Shown here: positions 52,240-60,787 of the stretch, piece by piece
How positions within the stretch are numbered: position 1 is the first letter of the stretch
Layout: every line of letters begins with the position of its first letter
Assembly (NCBI GenBank): GCA_014379625.1
Contig: JACMLJ010000036.1
Location: forward strand, 62,001-126,000
Reading direction: 5' to 3'
Origin: Ferruginibacter sp.
Lineage (GTDB): Bacteria > Bacteroidota > Bacteroidia > Chitinophagales > Chitinophagaceae
DNA length: 64,000 nucleotides
The notes under the pieces: generated by a model
The model's database searches: none
The model's input: only the letters and a program-made list of their open reading frames with translations
Told to the model about the DNA's origin: nothing
Program-made: the position numbers and the translations under genes

Positions 52240-53025
52240 TTGGAAAAAATAGTTATCATACCGACTTATAACGAGAAAGAGAACATTGAAAACATAATTG
52301 TTGCCGTGATTGGATTGCAACAAAATTATCATGTCTTAATCATCGATGACGGATCCCCGGATGGAACGGCGGATGTGGTAAAATCACTATTTTATAAATA
52401 TCCACAGCAATTATTTTTAGAAGAACGAAAAGGGAAATTGGGTTTGGGTACCGCTTATATCCACGGGTTTCGATGGGCTTTGGAAAAAGGTTACCAGTTT
52501 ATTTTTGAAATGGATGCTGATTTTTCTCACAATCCCCGCGACCTTGAAAGCCTGTACCAGGCAGGTAAAAATGGGGCCGGGGTATCAGTAGGTTCCAGAT
52601 ATGTAAAAGGGGGAGCGGTTGAAAACTGGCCTACCAACCGTATCGCTTTATCAAAAGGCGCTTCCCTTTACACCAGGATAATAACCTGGATGCCGGTACA
52701 TGATCCAACTGCCGGCTTTGTTTGCTACCGCAGGGAATTTTTGGAAACGATCAATTTATCTGAAATAACTTTTGTCGGGTACGCCTTCCAGATAGAGATG
52801 AAATTCGCTGCCTGGAAATTAGGCTTTAAGATCGCTGAAGTGCCTATCACCTTTATCGACCGTCAGCTCGGCGAAAGCAAAATGAATAAGGGTATCGTAA
52901 AAGAAGGTATACTGGGCGTATTAAAATTACGCTGGATGAGTATGTTTAAAAACTACCGTAACAAGGTAAAGAACGGCTATCCCAATAATCCCGTCGCCTA
53001 TCCTCAACCGGAAGTGTTGCTGTAA
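52240..53025 (+). CDS. polyprenol monophosphomannose synthase-like glycosyltransferase (GT2)
   Basis: This 261-residue protein matches dolichol/polyprenol-phosphate mannosyltransferases, which transfer mannose from GDP-mannose to a lipid carrier at the inner membrane. The GT2 motifs are clear: VIIPTYNEKENIE at the N-terminus, the nucleotide-binding LIIDDGSPDGT near residue 35, the metal-binding EMDADFSHNP near 88, GSRYVKGG near 125, and the late QIEMKFAAWKLGFKIAEVPITF. It lacks the C-terminal transmembrane segments of some homologues. The start is a TTG at 52240, supported because the conserved motif begins only 3 codons later and no ATG is available. It follows the exonuclease gene by 77 bases. 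Confidence 0.87.
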   Translation: MEKIVIIPTYNEKENIENIIVAVIGLQQNYHVLIIDDGSPDGTADVVKSLFYKYPQQLFLEERKGKLGLGTAYIHGFRWALEKGYQFIFEMDADFSHNPRDLESLYQAGKNGAGVSVGSRYVKGGAVENWPTNRIALSKGASLYTRIITWMPVHDPTAGFVCYRREFLETINLSEITFVGYAFQIEMKFAAWKLGFKIAEVPITFIDRQLGESKMNKGIVKEGILGVLKLRWMSMFKNYRNKVKNGYPNNPVAYPQPEVLL

Positions 53026-53115
53026 CTCCCCGTTCCTGCGCACTAATCTCATTTAGATAAACCCGGGGCTCAATTGCACGCGTTCCTTTAAAAATGGTCA
53101 AAAAATTTCCTTTTT

Positions 53116-54015
53116 TTATTTAAATCCCGGATGAAATTGCAGGAGGGTGTTACGCAGGAATTCCCTGTCGAGGTGTGTATAAATTTCAGTGGTGGTGATA
53201 CTTTCGTGCCCAAGCATCTCCTGCACCGCGCGCAAGTCGGCGCCACCTTCTACCAAATGTGTCGCAAAAGAATGCCGGAAGGTATGGGGCGAGATGATCT
53301 TTTTTATACCGGCAAGCCTGGCCAGTTCTTTAATAATCAGGAATATCATTACCCGCGAAAGTTTACTGCCGCGGCGGTTTAAAAATAAAATATCTTCATT
53401 GCCGGGTTTAACCTTAATGTGTACACGAATATTGTCCCGGTAGATATTGATGTACTTAATGGCATCGGTTCCAATCGGTATTAATCTTTCTTTATCACCT
53501 TTCCCGATTATCCTAACAAACCCGGCATCAGGGTAAAGGCAACTGATCCGCAGGTTCACTGCCTCTGTTACCCGTAAGCCACAACTGTACAGGGTTTCCA
53601 GGATAGCCTTGTTCCTCCCGCCTTCCGCTTTGCTGAGGTCAATGCTGTCGATGATGGACACTATTTCCTCAAAACTCAGTACATCGGGCAAAGCCCTTTT
53701 TAGTTTGGGTGATTCCAGCAGGGTAGCGGGATCAATCGAAATGATCTGTTCCTGCAGGCAGTATTTAAAAAAACTCCTCAGTCCCGAAATGATCCTTGCC
53801 TGTGATCCTGGTGTCATGCCCAGTTCGCTGATCCAGCGGATAAAATTTTCAAGGTCCTTTAATACAATTTGCTGAGGCGATTTTAATGCATTGGTGCCGG
53901 CTATCCAGGTGGTCAGTTTTTCAATATCGTGCAGGTACGCTTCCACAGAATTGTCACTCAGCGATTTTTCTAATTGGAGGTAGGCTTTGTACCCCTTTTT
54001 ATAGGATTCCCACAT
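53116..54015 (-). CDS. xerD: tyrosine site-specific recombinase XerD
   Basis: XerD acts with XerC at the dif site to resolve chromosome dimers during division. The 299-residue length and two-domain layout fit: an N-terminal SAM-like core-binding domain (about 1-100) and a catalytic domain. The full catalytic set is visible: Arg148 (SCGLRVTE), Lys172, His244 and Arg247 ([11 protein letters not shown]), His270 (MLGHESI) and the nucleophile Tyr279 (TTTEIYTHL). Many Bacteroidota have a single-length XerC/XerD pair plus related integrases, so the C or D identity is a best guess. The lack of flanking phage or integron genes argues for a housekeeping role. Confidence 0.87.
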   Translation of the reverse strand: MWESYKKGYKAYLQLEKSLSDNSVEAYLHDIEKLTTWIAGTNALKSPQQIVLKDLENFIRWISELGMTPGSQARIISGLRSFFKYCLQEQIISIDPATLLESPKLKRALPDVLSFEEIVSIIDSIDLSKAEGGRNKAILETLYSCGLRVTEAVNLRISCLYPDAGFVRIIGKGDKERLIPIGTDAIKYINIYRDNIRVHIKVKPGNEDILFLNRRGSKLSRVMIFLIIKELARLAGIKKIISPHTFRHSFATHLVEGGADLRAVQEMLGHESITTTEIYTHLDREFLRNTLLQFHPGFK

Positions 54016-54016
54016 A

Positions 54017-54060
54017 GTACAAATTTGAAAATGTGAAAATGTGAAAATTTGAAAATGAGT
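54017..54060. repeat. TTTGAAAAT/GTGAAAAT short-period repeat in the xerD-ykgJ spacer
   Basis: Units of TTTGAAAAT, GTGAAAAT, GTGAAAAT and TTTGAAAAT follow each other with a period of 8-9 bases. A shorter run of the same kind lies at 54761-54780 and another at 191-210. Confidence 0.65.
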
Positions 54061-54260
54061 GGCCTGTATTATCGGAAAAAACAGGAGCGCAATATTTACC
54101 GGTGATATAGTTTTGATCGGTAATCATAGGAAGTGGTTGAGACATCAAAGGGTGACTTTTTTTGCGAACCGGTATACGCTTGTTTTTAAATTTGTAATTT
54201 TTCTTCCCGTTGGTAAAGGTTTGCTTATTTTCGTTTACATACCTTAATACTTTCTTACTA

Positions 54261-54761
54261 ATGATAGTAAACTTTCGGTCGTTCAAACAAAAAGTACGAT
54301 ACCATAAAAAATCGTTTAAGTCATTTTTAACTAAGTTAGAAAAAAATCCCCCAAAAGGATTGCATAAATTACTTGACGAGGTAGATAAAGAAGTTTGGGC
54401 AGAAACGGATTGCCTGAGCTGTGGTAATTGCTGCAAAAAAATGACTCCCACTTTTTCCGTAAAAGATATCAAACGTATTTCAACGCATTTTGAAATGACC
54501 CCGGATGAATTCAAAGCGAAATGGCTGAGGTATGATAAAAAGGATGACGACTGGCAAAATAAAAAACAACCCTGCCAGTTTTTAAACCTGGCGGATAATA
54601 AATGCTCCATTTATTCCATTCGTCCGGCAGACTGCGCAGGCTTTCCGCATCTTACCAAAAAGAAAGCGGTGGATTATATTCATATACATAAACAGAATAT
54701 TCAGTATTGTCCTGCTACATTTAAGATGGTAGAGAAGATGAAGGCTTTGATAATGGGATAA
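54261..54761 (+). CDS. YkgJ-family cysteine-cluster protein
   Basis: The 166-residue protein is cytoplasmic and carries the cysteine pattern of the YkgJ/CxxCxxCC family, thought to bind zinc or an iron-sulfur cluster. CLSCGNCCKKM lies near residue 60, CQFLNLADNKCSIYSIRPADCAGFP near residues 115-140, and a last Cys in QYCPAT near 153. The molecular function of the family is not known. The ATG at 54261 (MIVNFRSFKQKVRYHKKSF) was chosen over an in-frame GTG-type start 51 bases upstream because it opens the basic helix that precedes the domain. It is divergent from xerD and converges on the yraN gene. Confidence 0.8.
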   Translation: MIVNFRSFKQKVRYHKKSFKSFLTKLEKNPPKGLHKLLDEVDKEVWAETDCLSCGNCCKKMTPTFSVKDIKRISTHFEMTPDEFKAKWLRYDKKDDDWQNKKQPCQFLNLADNKCSIYSIRPADCAGFPHLTKKKAVDYIHIHKQNIQYCPATFKMVEKMKALIMG

Positions 54762-54861
54762 TTTGAAAATTTGAAAATGAAGGAATGGGTTAATGTGCTG
54801 ATTAGCTAATTAGCTAATTTCTATTGAGCATGAATATTTTGATATTAGCCTCCATTGTTTT

Positions 54862-55218
54862 TTACAAATACACATCCTCAATAAAAAAATATTCTACCGG
54901 TTCATCCTTTATTAGTAAGATAGAGAGAATGTTGAACTGGATACGCTGCCATTGCGGATATTGGTGGAGGTATTCTTCGGCGGCATTGATCAGGTTCTGT
55001 ATCTTTTTTTTACCTACGGTTTCTTCGGGAAATCCAAATTTCCTGGATCGCCTGGTTTTAATTTCTATAAAATGTAAAACAGTATCCTTTTCCGCAATGG
55101 TATCTACTTCCCAGTGTGAATGTCTCCAGTTTTTTTCTTTGATGATAAACCCTTTTTCGAGCAGCCATGCTATGCCTAATGCTTCTCCTGTTTTGCCGGT
55201 ATGGATATGTTTTGCCAT
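54862..55218 (-). CDS. YraN/UPF0102-family endonuclease-like protein
   Basis: The 118-residue protein has the compact PD-(D/E)xK-type pattern of the UPF0102 family. TGKTGEALGIAWLLEKGF is the N-terminal helix with its conserved Glu, NWRHSHWEVDTIA carries the metal-binding Glu-x-Asp, and FIEIKTRRS is the E-x-K core. The family is usually single-copy and near universal, but its substrate is unknown; a role in DNA processing is generally assumed. Length is close to the family norm (about 120). It stands alone between converging ykgJ and the divergent membrane-protein gene at 55397. Confidence 0.88.
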   Translation of the reverse strand: MAKHIHTGKTGEALGIAWLLEKGFIIKEKNWRHSHWEVDTIAEKDTVLHFIEIKTRRSRKFGFPEETVGKKKIQNLINAAEEYLHQYPQWQRIQFNILSILLIKDEPVEYFFIEDVYL

Positions 55219-55369
55219 GGTTAGATTGAATGTTTGCGCTAGGAAGGGTTAGCCATCTTCAGTAAGCGGGTTGACAGTCATCCATATTCCGGCAATAAAT
55301 CATGGGATCCTGTCAGGGGCCGGCAACCGGCTACAAATTTTAAATATTGTTCCACACCAATTTATTACC

Positions 55370-55377
55370 TATTTTTG
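55370..55377 (+). promoter_or_regulatory. -7 promoter element for the DUF6580-like membrane protein gene
   Basis: TATTTTTG matches TAnnTTTG exactly and ends 19 bases before the ATG at 55397. ATTG at 55346-55349, 20 bases upstream, is a one-mismatch -33 element. Confidence 0.6.
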
Positions 55378-55396
55378 CCCCGTTAAATTTTAATAA

Positions 55397-55972
55397 ATGA
55401 AGATAGATAAATCGATCATAGGAAGTTTTGTTTTGCTGGTAATTATTGCTTCGTTATACAGGATAATGCCGGGCAGACCCCTTGGTTTTGCGCCCCAGAT
55501 AGCCATGGCCTTATTCAGTGGCAGTATCATCAAAGACAAAAAGTTTTCTTTCCTCTTACCCATCCTTTCAATGCTGGTGTCCGATATTATTTACGAAGTG
55601 TTATTCCGGTTCAACATTACATCCGTTATGGGTTTTTATGAGGGGCAACTATTGAATTATGTTTTGTTTGGAGCACTCACTGTAATTGGATTTTGGATCA
55701 AAAAAGAAAATTTGCTGCACATTGCAGGAGGATCCATTGCCGGCGCCAGTTTTTACTTTATCCTTTCCAACTTTATTGTATGGATCGGGGGCGGGCTGGG
55801 AATTGATAATCTGCCGTACGCCAGATCCTGGGACGGGCTAATGAAATGCTATAGCGAGGGTATTCCGTTTTATTTGGGCAGTTTGGTGGCCACTGTATTC
55901 TTTAGCGGCGTCTTGTTTGGCGGCTACTTCCTGTTGAATAAATATGCGATACGCAAACAGGTAATTGCTTAA
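55397..55972 (+). CDS. membrane protein resembling ECF transporter substrate-binding (S) components
   Basis: The 191-residue protein has about six hydrophobic segments (residues 8-22, 33-46, 52-68, 86-101, 107-127 and 157-182). It begins with a signal-like helix followed by RIMPGRPLGFAPQIAMALFSGSII. This pattern matches the DUF6580 family of Bacteroidota, which resembles the S components of ECF vitamin transporters in fold and in the short PxGFAPxxAxxLF motif. No energising A or T components are encoded nearby. The cargo cannot be inferred. It may work with a shared energy module or be a stand-alone membrane protein. Confidence 0.7.
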   Translation: MKIDKSIIGSFVLLVIIASLYRIMPGRPLGFAPQIAMALFSGSIIKDKKFSFLLPILSMLVSDIIYEVLFRFNITSVMGFYEGQLLNYVLFGALTVIGFWIKKENLLHIAGGSIAGASFYFILSNFIVWIGGGLGIDNLPYARSWDGLMKCYSEGIPFYLGSLVATVFFSGVLFGGYFLLNKYAIRKQVIA

Positions 55973-56022
55973 ATGACTTCAGCCGTCAGATAGAAATGCC
56001 GCTCTTTTGGGTAGCTTTTTTT

Positions 56023-56484
56023 TTACACTGATTCCTCGTATCCTTTATCAATCAGCTTTTCCTTTCCATCCGCTGCTGAAGTGGCTAATTCATCACAGCG
56101 GTGATTGTACGGGTTATTGGCATGGCCTTTTACCCATACAAATTTTATATTGAATTTTTTCGCCAGTTCATGATAGTGTTTCCAAAGGTCACTGTTTTTT
56201 TTGCCACCTTTAAAATCCGTTTTTATCCAGGTTTTCAGCCACCCTTTTTCCACTGAGTTTACTACATACTGGCTGTCCGAGTAAACCGTCACGGGCAATT
56301 CATTTTTTTTGATGGCTTCCAATCCCGCAATTACGGCCAGTAATTCCATCCGGTTATTGGTGGTGAGCCTGAACCCTTTTGACAATTCTTTGCGGTGCCC
56401 ACCCCATATCAGTATTGCACCATACCCGCCGGGGCCGGGATTACCTCTTGATGAACCATCTGTGTAAAGTAGTATGTTTTCCAT
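56023..56484 (-). CDS. rnhA: ribonuclease HI
   Basis: RNase HI cuts the RNA strand of RNA-DNA hybrids, for example at R-loops and primers. The 153-residue length is that of E. coli RNase HI (155). All active-site residues are visible: Asp9 (YTDGSSRGNPGPGG), Glu47 (NRMELLA), Asp70 (VYSDSQYV), His121 (VKGHANNPYNHRC) and Asp131 (CDELA). The basic protrusion helix region WLKTWIKTDFKGGKKNSDLW, used for hybrid binding, is also present. It converges with the membrane-protein gene, with 50 bases between the stops. Assignment is firm. Confidence 0.95.
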   Translation of the reverse strand: MENILLYTDGSSRGNPGPGGYGAILIWGGHRKELSKGFRLTTNNRMELLAVIAGLEAIKKNELPVTVYSDSQYVVNSVEKGWLKTWIKTDFKGGKKNSDLWKHYHELAKKFNIKFVWVKGHANNPYNHRCDELATSAADGKEKLIDKGYEESV

Positions 56485-56642
56485 TATTTAAATTGACACT
56501 GAAAATTACTTTGCAAAAGGATTTATTTTAAGATGAGCTCACCCAATGTATACTAACTTTAAAAAAAAGGAACATTTTTAACCGGGCAATTAATTATCCA
56601 CCCCTAATTTTATTATGAGCAAACAGGTAAGTTAAGTATTGT

Positions 56643-58271
56643 TTACACCTGCATAACCCCTGATTTAAATTCAGCAATATCTTTATTATGATTGGCTGCG
56701 GCAATGCCTTCCGATATTAAATTCCGCGTTTCGGCAGGGTCGATGATATCGTCTACCCATAACCTTGCTGCTGCGTAGTACGGCGTGGTTTGGGTTTGGT
56801 ATCGCTCCATAATTTCACTTAATAATTTTTCTTCTTCTACAGGTGTAATTACCGCGCCTTTTGCTTTTAAGGAGGCCACCTGTATCTGTAATAAAGTTTT
56901 GGCAGCCTGTTCGCCACCCATTACCGCGATTTTCGCCGTAGGCCATGCATAAATAAAACGAGGATCATATGCCTTGCCACACATGGCATAATTGCCGGCG
57001 CCGTAACTGTTGCCGATAATGAAAGTGATTTTTGGAACCACTGAATTGGCTACCGCGTTAACCATTTTGGCGCCGTCTTTTATTATGCCCGAATGTTCGC
57101 TGCGACTGCCCACCATAAAGCCGGTAACATCCTGCAAAAAAACAAGTGGTATTTTTTTTTGATTACAGTTCATTATAAACCGCGCTGCTTTATCAGCGCT
57201 GTCGTTGTAAATAACACCGCCTAACTGCATTTCGCCTTTTTTGTTTTTCACCAGCAGGCGCTGATTGGCAACAATACCTACGGCCCATCCATCTACACGG
57301 CCATAACCACATACAATCGTTTTGCCGTAATCTTTTTTAAACTGGTCAAAGCTTCCTGCATCCGTTATACATTCAATGATATCAACAATATTATAGGGCC
57401 TGGTATTGCCTTCATTCATGATGCCATATATTTCATTGGCTTCTTTTTTTGGCGCAATGCTTTTTATCCTGTCAAACCCCGCATCGCCCGCCCTGCCCAG
57501 TTTACTGATAATTTTTTTTATATGGTCAAGGGTATCTTTTTCCGTTTCAAATTTATAATCCGCAATGCCGCTGATGGCGGTATGTGTTTCGGCGCCGCCC
57601 AATGTTTCACTGTCGGTATCTTCACCTATCGCAGCCTTTACAAGGTAGGGGCCTGCTAAAAAAATAGAACCATTTCCTTCTACCATCAGCGTTTCATCGC
57701 TCATAATGGGCAGGTAAGCGCCACCGGCTACGCAGGGGCCCATTACCGCGGCTACCTGGGTAATACCCATTGCGCTCATTTTAGCGTTGTTGCGAAAGAT
57801 GCGGCCAAAATGTTCTTTATCCGGAAAAATTTCATCCTGCAAAGGCAGGTATACCCCGGCGCTATCTACCAGGTAAATAACGGGTAATTTATTTTCCATC
57901 GCTATTTCCTGCATGCGTAAATTTTTTTTACCGGTAATGGGAAACCAGGCCCCTGCCTTTACCGTTTGATCATTGGCCACCACCACGCATTGCTTACCGC
58001 TGATATAACCGATACCGCTTACCGTTCCGCCAGCGGGGCATCCTCCCTCCTCCGCATACATGCCGTAGCCGGCAAATGCACCGATCTCAATAAACGGGGT
58101 ATCTGTATCGCAGAGATAGCTGATCCGCTCCCTTGCCGTGAGTTTATTTCTTTCCCGTTGTTTTTCAATCGCCTTTTTTCCGCCGCCTTCATAGATTTTT
58201 TCCAGCTTTTGTCTTACCTGGCTATAGGCAAGTTTCATGGCATCTTCGTTTTTATTGAATGCTAAATCCAT
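56643..58271 (-). CDS. biotin-dependent acyl-CoA carboxylase, carboxyltransferase beta subunit (methylcrotonyl-CoA carboxylase-like)
   Basis: The protein has 542 residues from the ATG at 58269-58271. It is a crotonase-fold carboxyltransferase that moves CO2 from carboxybiotin to an acyl-CoA. VDSAGVYLPLQDEIFPDKEHFGRIFRN near residue 150 and GPCVAGGAYLPIMSDE near 190 are typical of methylcrotonyl-CoA carboxylase beta, which has YLP at this position where propionyl-CoA enzymes differ. The C-terminal GNSYGAGNYAMCGKAYDPRF and AVMGGEQAAKTL carry the biotin-side oxyanion hole. No biotin-carboxylase or BCCP alpha subunit is adjacent, so its partner is elsewhere. The shorter start was chosen because a perfect minus-strand TATTTTTG promoter element (58341-58348) lies inside the longer alternative. 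Role: leucine breakdown, or possibly another branched acyl-CoA. Confidence 0.85.
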   Translation of the reverse strand: MDLAFNKNEDAMKLAYSQVRQKLEKIYEGGGKKAIEKQRERNKLTARERISYLCDTDTPFIEIGAFAGYGMYAEEGGCPAGGTVSGIGYISGKQCVVVANDQTVKAGAWFPITGKKNLRMQEIAMENKLPVIYLVDSAGVYLPLQDEIFPDKEHFGRIFRNNAKMSAMGITQVAAVMGPCVAGGAYLPIMSDETLMVEGNGSIFLAGPYLVKAAIGEDTDSETLGGAETHTAISGIADYKFETEKDTLDHIKKIISKLGRAGDAGFDRIKSIAPKKEANEIYGIMNEGNTRPYNIVDIIECITDAGSFDQFKKDYGKTIVCGYGRVDGWAVGIVANQRLLVKNKKGEMQLGGVIYNDSADKAARFIMNCNQKKIPLVFLQDVTGFMVGSRSEHSGIIKDGAKMVNAVANSVVPKITFIIGNSYGAGNYAMCGKAYDPRFIYAWPTAKIAVMGGEQAAKTLLQIQVASLKAKGAVITPVEEEKLLSEIMERYQTQTTPYYAAARLWVDDIIDPAETRNLISEGIAAANHNKDIAEFKSGVMQV

Positions 58272-58340
58272 TGTATTTGTTTTTTTTGAATGGTGATGGC
58301 CAATGAATATTCCCATATCCATCAGCCAAAAACTTAAAAA

Positions 58341-58348
58341 CAAAAATA
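58341..58348 (-). promoter_or_regulatory. -7 promoter element for the acyl-CoA carboxylase gene
   Basis: On the minus strand TATTTTTG matches TAnnTTTG and stands 69 bases before the chosen ATG. A clear -33 TTTG element is not seen. Confidence 0.45.
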
Positions 58349-58598
58349 TGAGTAATGAAATTAACAGCGCACTAAATTAATTGTTACCCATCAGCAGTTG
58401 TAAAACTCAAGGCAGAAGAAGTTGACCATATTACCCACCACCCATGGAAAGTATCTGCGGCCTGTGGTTAAAACGATGCAGGCGCCAGGGTGAAAAAAAT
58501 TGACAACAAGTTTTCAGTTTTTTGATGCAGCGTCGTGCCCGGGCATTGAGTCATTATCAAATTTTCTCATTTTTATATTTGAAATTCAGGTTCTTTCC

Positions 58599-58627
58599 CT
58601 TAGTTTTAATCGCTCTGATTAATTTAG
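58599..58627. repeat. dispersed 30-base palindromic repeat, copy 2
   Basis: CTTAGTTTTAATC-GCTCT-GATTAATTTAG matches 43696-43725 except in the loop and one base, and keeps the TTAATC/GATTAA stem. Both copies lie in spacers and are preceded by A/T-rich short repeats. Confidence 0.6.
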
Positions 58628-58681
58628 ATACCTATTGGCTCATTTTAAAACTTCAGGTGATATAGAATAAGTGTAAACTTT

Positions 58682-59698
58682 TTAACGAAGTACTTTTGTA
58701 AATTTCTGAATAGTATTGCCATAGATGTCACCCACATAAATATTTTCTTCATTATCAATGGCTACATCATGATACCGGCAAATCCGATCTCTGGCCGCCG
58801 GTGCGCTTCTTCCAAACCGGCTAAGCAGGTTGGCCAGTGAATCAAACACCATCACGTCCGAACCTTTGGGCCTGAGATAATTTGCACTATAATCAACGGC
58901 TACCAGTTGCTGTTTTATTTTACTGATGGTTATGGAATATATTTTTCCAAAACTTTTATTCTTCCACTCCTTTAGGAAATTACCTTCGGTGTCAAAAGCC
59001 TGTACACGGCTATTTTCCCTGTCGGCTACATACACATTTCCTTTTTCATCCAGGTCAATTGCATGAGGTATATTAAATTCGCCTGGCTGGCTTCCCTTTT
59101 TTCCCCATTCAAAAAGGTATTTACCTGATGAAGAAAATTTTACCACCCTGCTATTACCATAGCCATCACTTACATAAAAACTACCATCCCCTGCAACGGC
59201 AATATCCGTTGGTAAATTAAAATGAGCGGCATCGCTCCCCGCCACTGTTGCTTCACCTAATTTCATTAACAGGGCGCCTTCATGACTGAATTTAAAGACC
59301 TGGTGTAACCCAACATCTGTAACCCAGATATTATTATGCTGATCCACCGTTAAGCCATGTGGCATTATAAAAAGTCCTTCCCCCCAACTGTTTATGATTT
59401 TCCCGCTTTGCCGGTCAAGCATTACAACTGTTTTTGCGGTAATGAAGGATCGGGGCATCGGCATCAGCAATGGCCATTTTCTACCGGCCCTGTGAAAAAT
59501 AAAAATATGCTGATTGCTGTCTATCCCAATCCCGGTGGGGTTACCCAGGGTATAGCCATCCGGCAATTGCGGCCAGTCTTTTACAAGTTGATAATTAATG
59601 ACATTTCCGTTTGTCCTTCCGGCGTTTTGTTGTTCTAAATTAATACAACTATTGAAGAGCATCAGCAAAGTAAAAAGACAACCAGTAACATTTTTCAT
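58682..59698 (-). CDS. NHL-repeat lipoprotein (peptidyl-alpha-hydroxyglycine lyase-like beta-propeller)
   Basis: The 338-residue protein has a lipoprotein signal (MKNVTGCLFTLLMLFNSC, lipidated Cys18), so it is attached to a membrane. The rest is a six-bladed NHL beta-propeller. Repeats such as MPHGLTVDQHNNIWVTDVGLHQVFKFS, LPTDIAVAGDGSFYVSDGYGNSRVVKFS and IPHAIDLDEKGNVYVADRENSRVQAFD start with the expected xPxGI/AVD pattern and end in VxxFxxxG. The arrangement resembles the lyase domain of peptide-amidating enzymes, but whether the zinc and calcium ligands are complete cannot be judged by eye. Bacteroidota have many such proteins of unknown role. It stands alone, with its own spacer on each side. 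Confidence 0.78.
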   Translation of the reverse strand: MKNVTGCLFTLLMLFNSCINLEQQNAGRTNGNVINYQLVKDWPQLPDGYTLGNPTGIGIDSNQHIFIFHRAGRKWPLLMPMPRSFITAKTVVMLDRQSGKIINSWGEGLFIMPHGLTVDQHNNIWVTDVGLHQVFKFSHEGALLMKLGEATVAGSDAAHFNLPTDIAVAGDGSFYVSDGYGNSRVVKFSSSGKYLFEWGKKGSQPGEFNIPHAIDLDEKGNVYVADRENSRVQAFDTEGNFLKEWKNKSFGKIYSITISKIKQQLVAVDYSANYLRPKGSDVMVFDSLANLLSRFGRSAPAARDRICRYHDVAIDNEENIYVGDIYGNTIQKFTKVLR

Positions 59699-59845
59699 CA
59701 GCCGGTTTTGATGGTTAACTTAATGCAGTCATTGAAGCAAATAGAATATTTACTGCTGTAAATTTATTCAATATGAAGTGCGGGAGAAAATAATTTCGCT
59801 TAAAACTAAATGCCTGTTCAAAACAGTCGGCGGGATAATGCTGTT

Positions 59846-60664
59846 TCAATTAATTTTTCCTTCAAACTCCATTTGAAGCGCTTCAATAACCCGGTCTATG
59901 GTTATCGAAACTGTTTGCAGCAGTGCTGCAAGTAACTTATTCGCGATACCTGCCTTACCAACCTGTTCAATTTCACGGATGGTTGTTTTCAGTGATACAA
60001 TACCCATATAATCAATAACGGGTTTCATTTTATGGGCAACATTTCCCATCGCTTTGTAGTCGCCCTGCCGGTATTTTTCATTCATTTCCGCCACCTGTAA
60101 CGGAGTTTGCGCTACAAACATATTTACCATCTTCTCAACAAAATCATTATTGCCCCGGCTGACGGTTTGAATGCCGGATAAATCAAACAACTGCCGGGGT
60201 GAAGACAGATGTGCTGATTTCTGTATAAATTCTTCTTTAGGATTTTTATTTAGCCAAAACGCCACTACATTCAACAAATCTTTTTTGGAGAAAGGCTTGG
60301 AGATAAAAGCATTCATTCCGGCCTCAACACATTTATCATTATCATCCTGTATAGCATTGGCGGTAAATGCGATTACCGGTAATGATTTACTGATCCTTTC
60401 CCTTATAATAGCGGTTGCTTTTATACCATCCATTACCGGCATCTGGATATCCATCAATACCAGGTCAATTTCCCTATCCACCAATGCGTCCAGCGCTTCC
60501 TTTCCGTTAACTGCTTCGAAAACGGTAGCTCCATAATTTTTAAGTATGGTGGCAGCTAATAGCCTGTTTACCTGGTTATCATCCACCACTAATATTTTTT
60601 TATCCGATAGCATACTGGCATCAATAACGATGCTTTGCTTTTCGGGTAAATTTTTTATATCCAC
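59846..60664 (-). CDS. response regulator receiver - histidine phosphotransfer (REC-Hpt) protein
   Basis: The 272-residue protein has no DNA-binding or enzymatic output domain. Residues 22-138 are a receiver with acidic pocket Asp28-Asp29, phospho-acceptor Asp72 (LVLMDIQMP), Thr101 and Lys123 (ISKPFS). Residues 165-265 form an Hpt domain with the likely phospho-His211 in VAHKMK. It can therefore both receive and pass on phosphate, acting as a branch or sink in the relay. It is the last gene of a minus-strand operon (kinase, Hpt, NtrC-type regulator, this gene) and follows the regulator gene by 123 bases. Confidence 0.87.
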   Translation of the reverse strand: MDIKNLPEKQSIVIDASMLSDKKILVVDDNQVNRLLAATILKNYGATVFEAVNGKEALDALVDREIDLVLMDIQMPVMDGIKATAIIRERISKSLPVIAFTANAIQDDNDKCVEAGMNAFISKPFSKKDLLNVVAFWLNKNPKEEFIQKSAHLSSPRQLFDLSGIQTVSRGNNDFVEKMVNMFVAQTPLQVAEMNEKYRQGDYKAMGNVAHKMKPVIDYMGIVSLKTTIREIEQVGKAGIANKLLAALLQTVSITIDRVIEALQMEFEGKIN

Positions 60665-60787
60665 TGTTTCAGGTTTGATAATAAAATAAATGCACCACTT
60701 GAATGGGTGAATTTGCTATCGCTTAAGCACCACCTGTTTTTTGACCACCTATCCAATCCTCCTTATTCATTCCTCATCCTGATTACT

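Larger units (their letters stand above)
58272..58681. other. 410-base gene-free region upstream of the acyl-CoA carboxylase gene
   Basis: No coding frame is convincing. The left part holds the carboxylase promoter. The right part, near 58560-58627, holds short-period A/T repeats and the second copy (58599-58627) of the palindromic repeat also found before thrA. The last 50 bases lie just after the stop of the NHL-repeat lipoprotein gene. Confidence 0.5.

Noticed and set aside
54210..54260. Longer N-terminus for the YkgJ-family protein and similar extended starts for gltB, gltD, thrB, thrC, the FG-GAP lipoprotein, the sigma-54 regulator and the acyl-CoA carboxylase
   Set aside because: In each case the extra residues come from spacer, repeat or promoter DNA. 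A downstream start gives the conserved N-terminus or a clean signal peptide.
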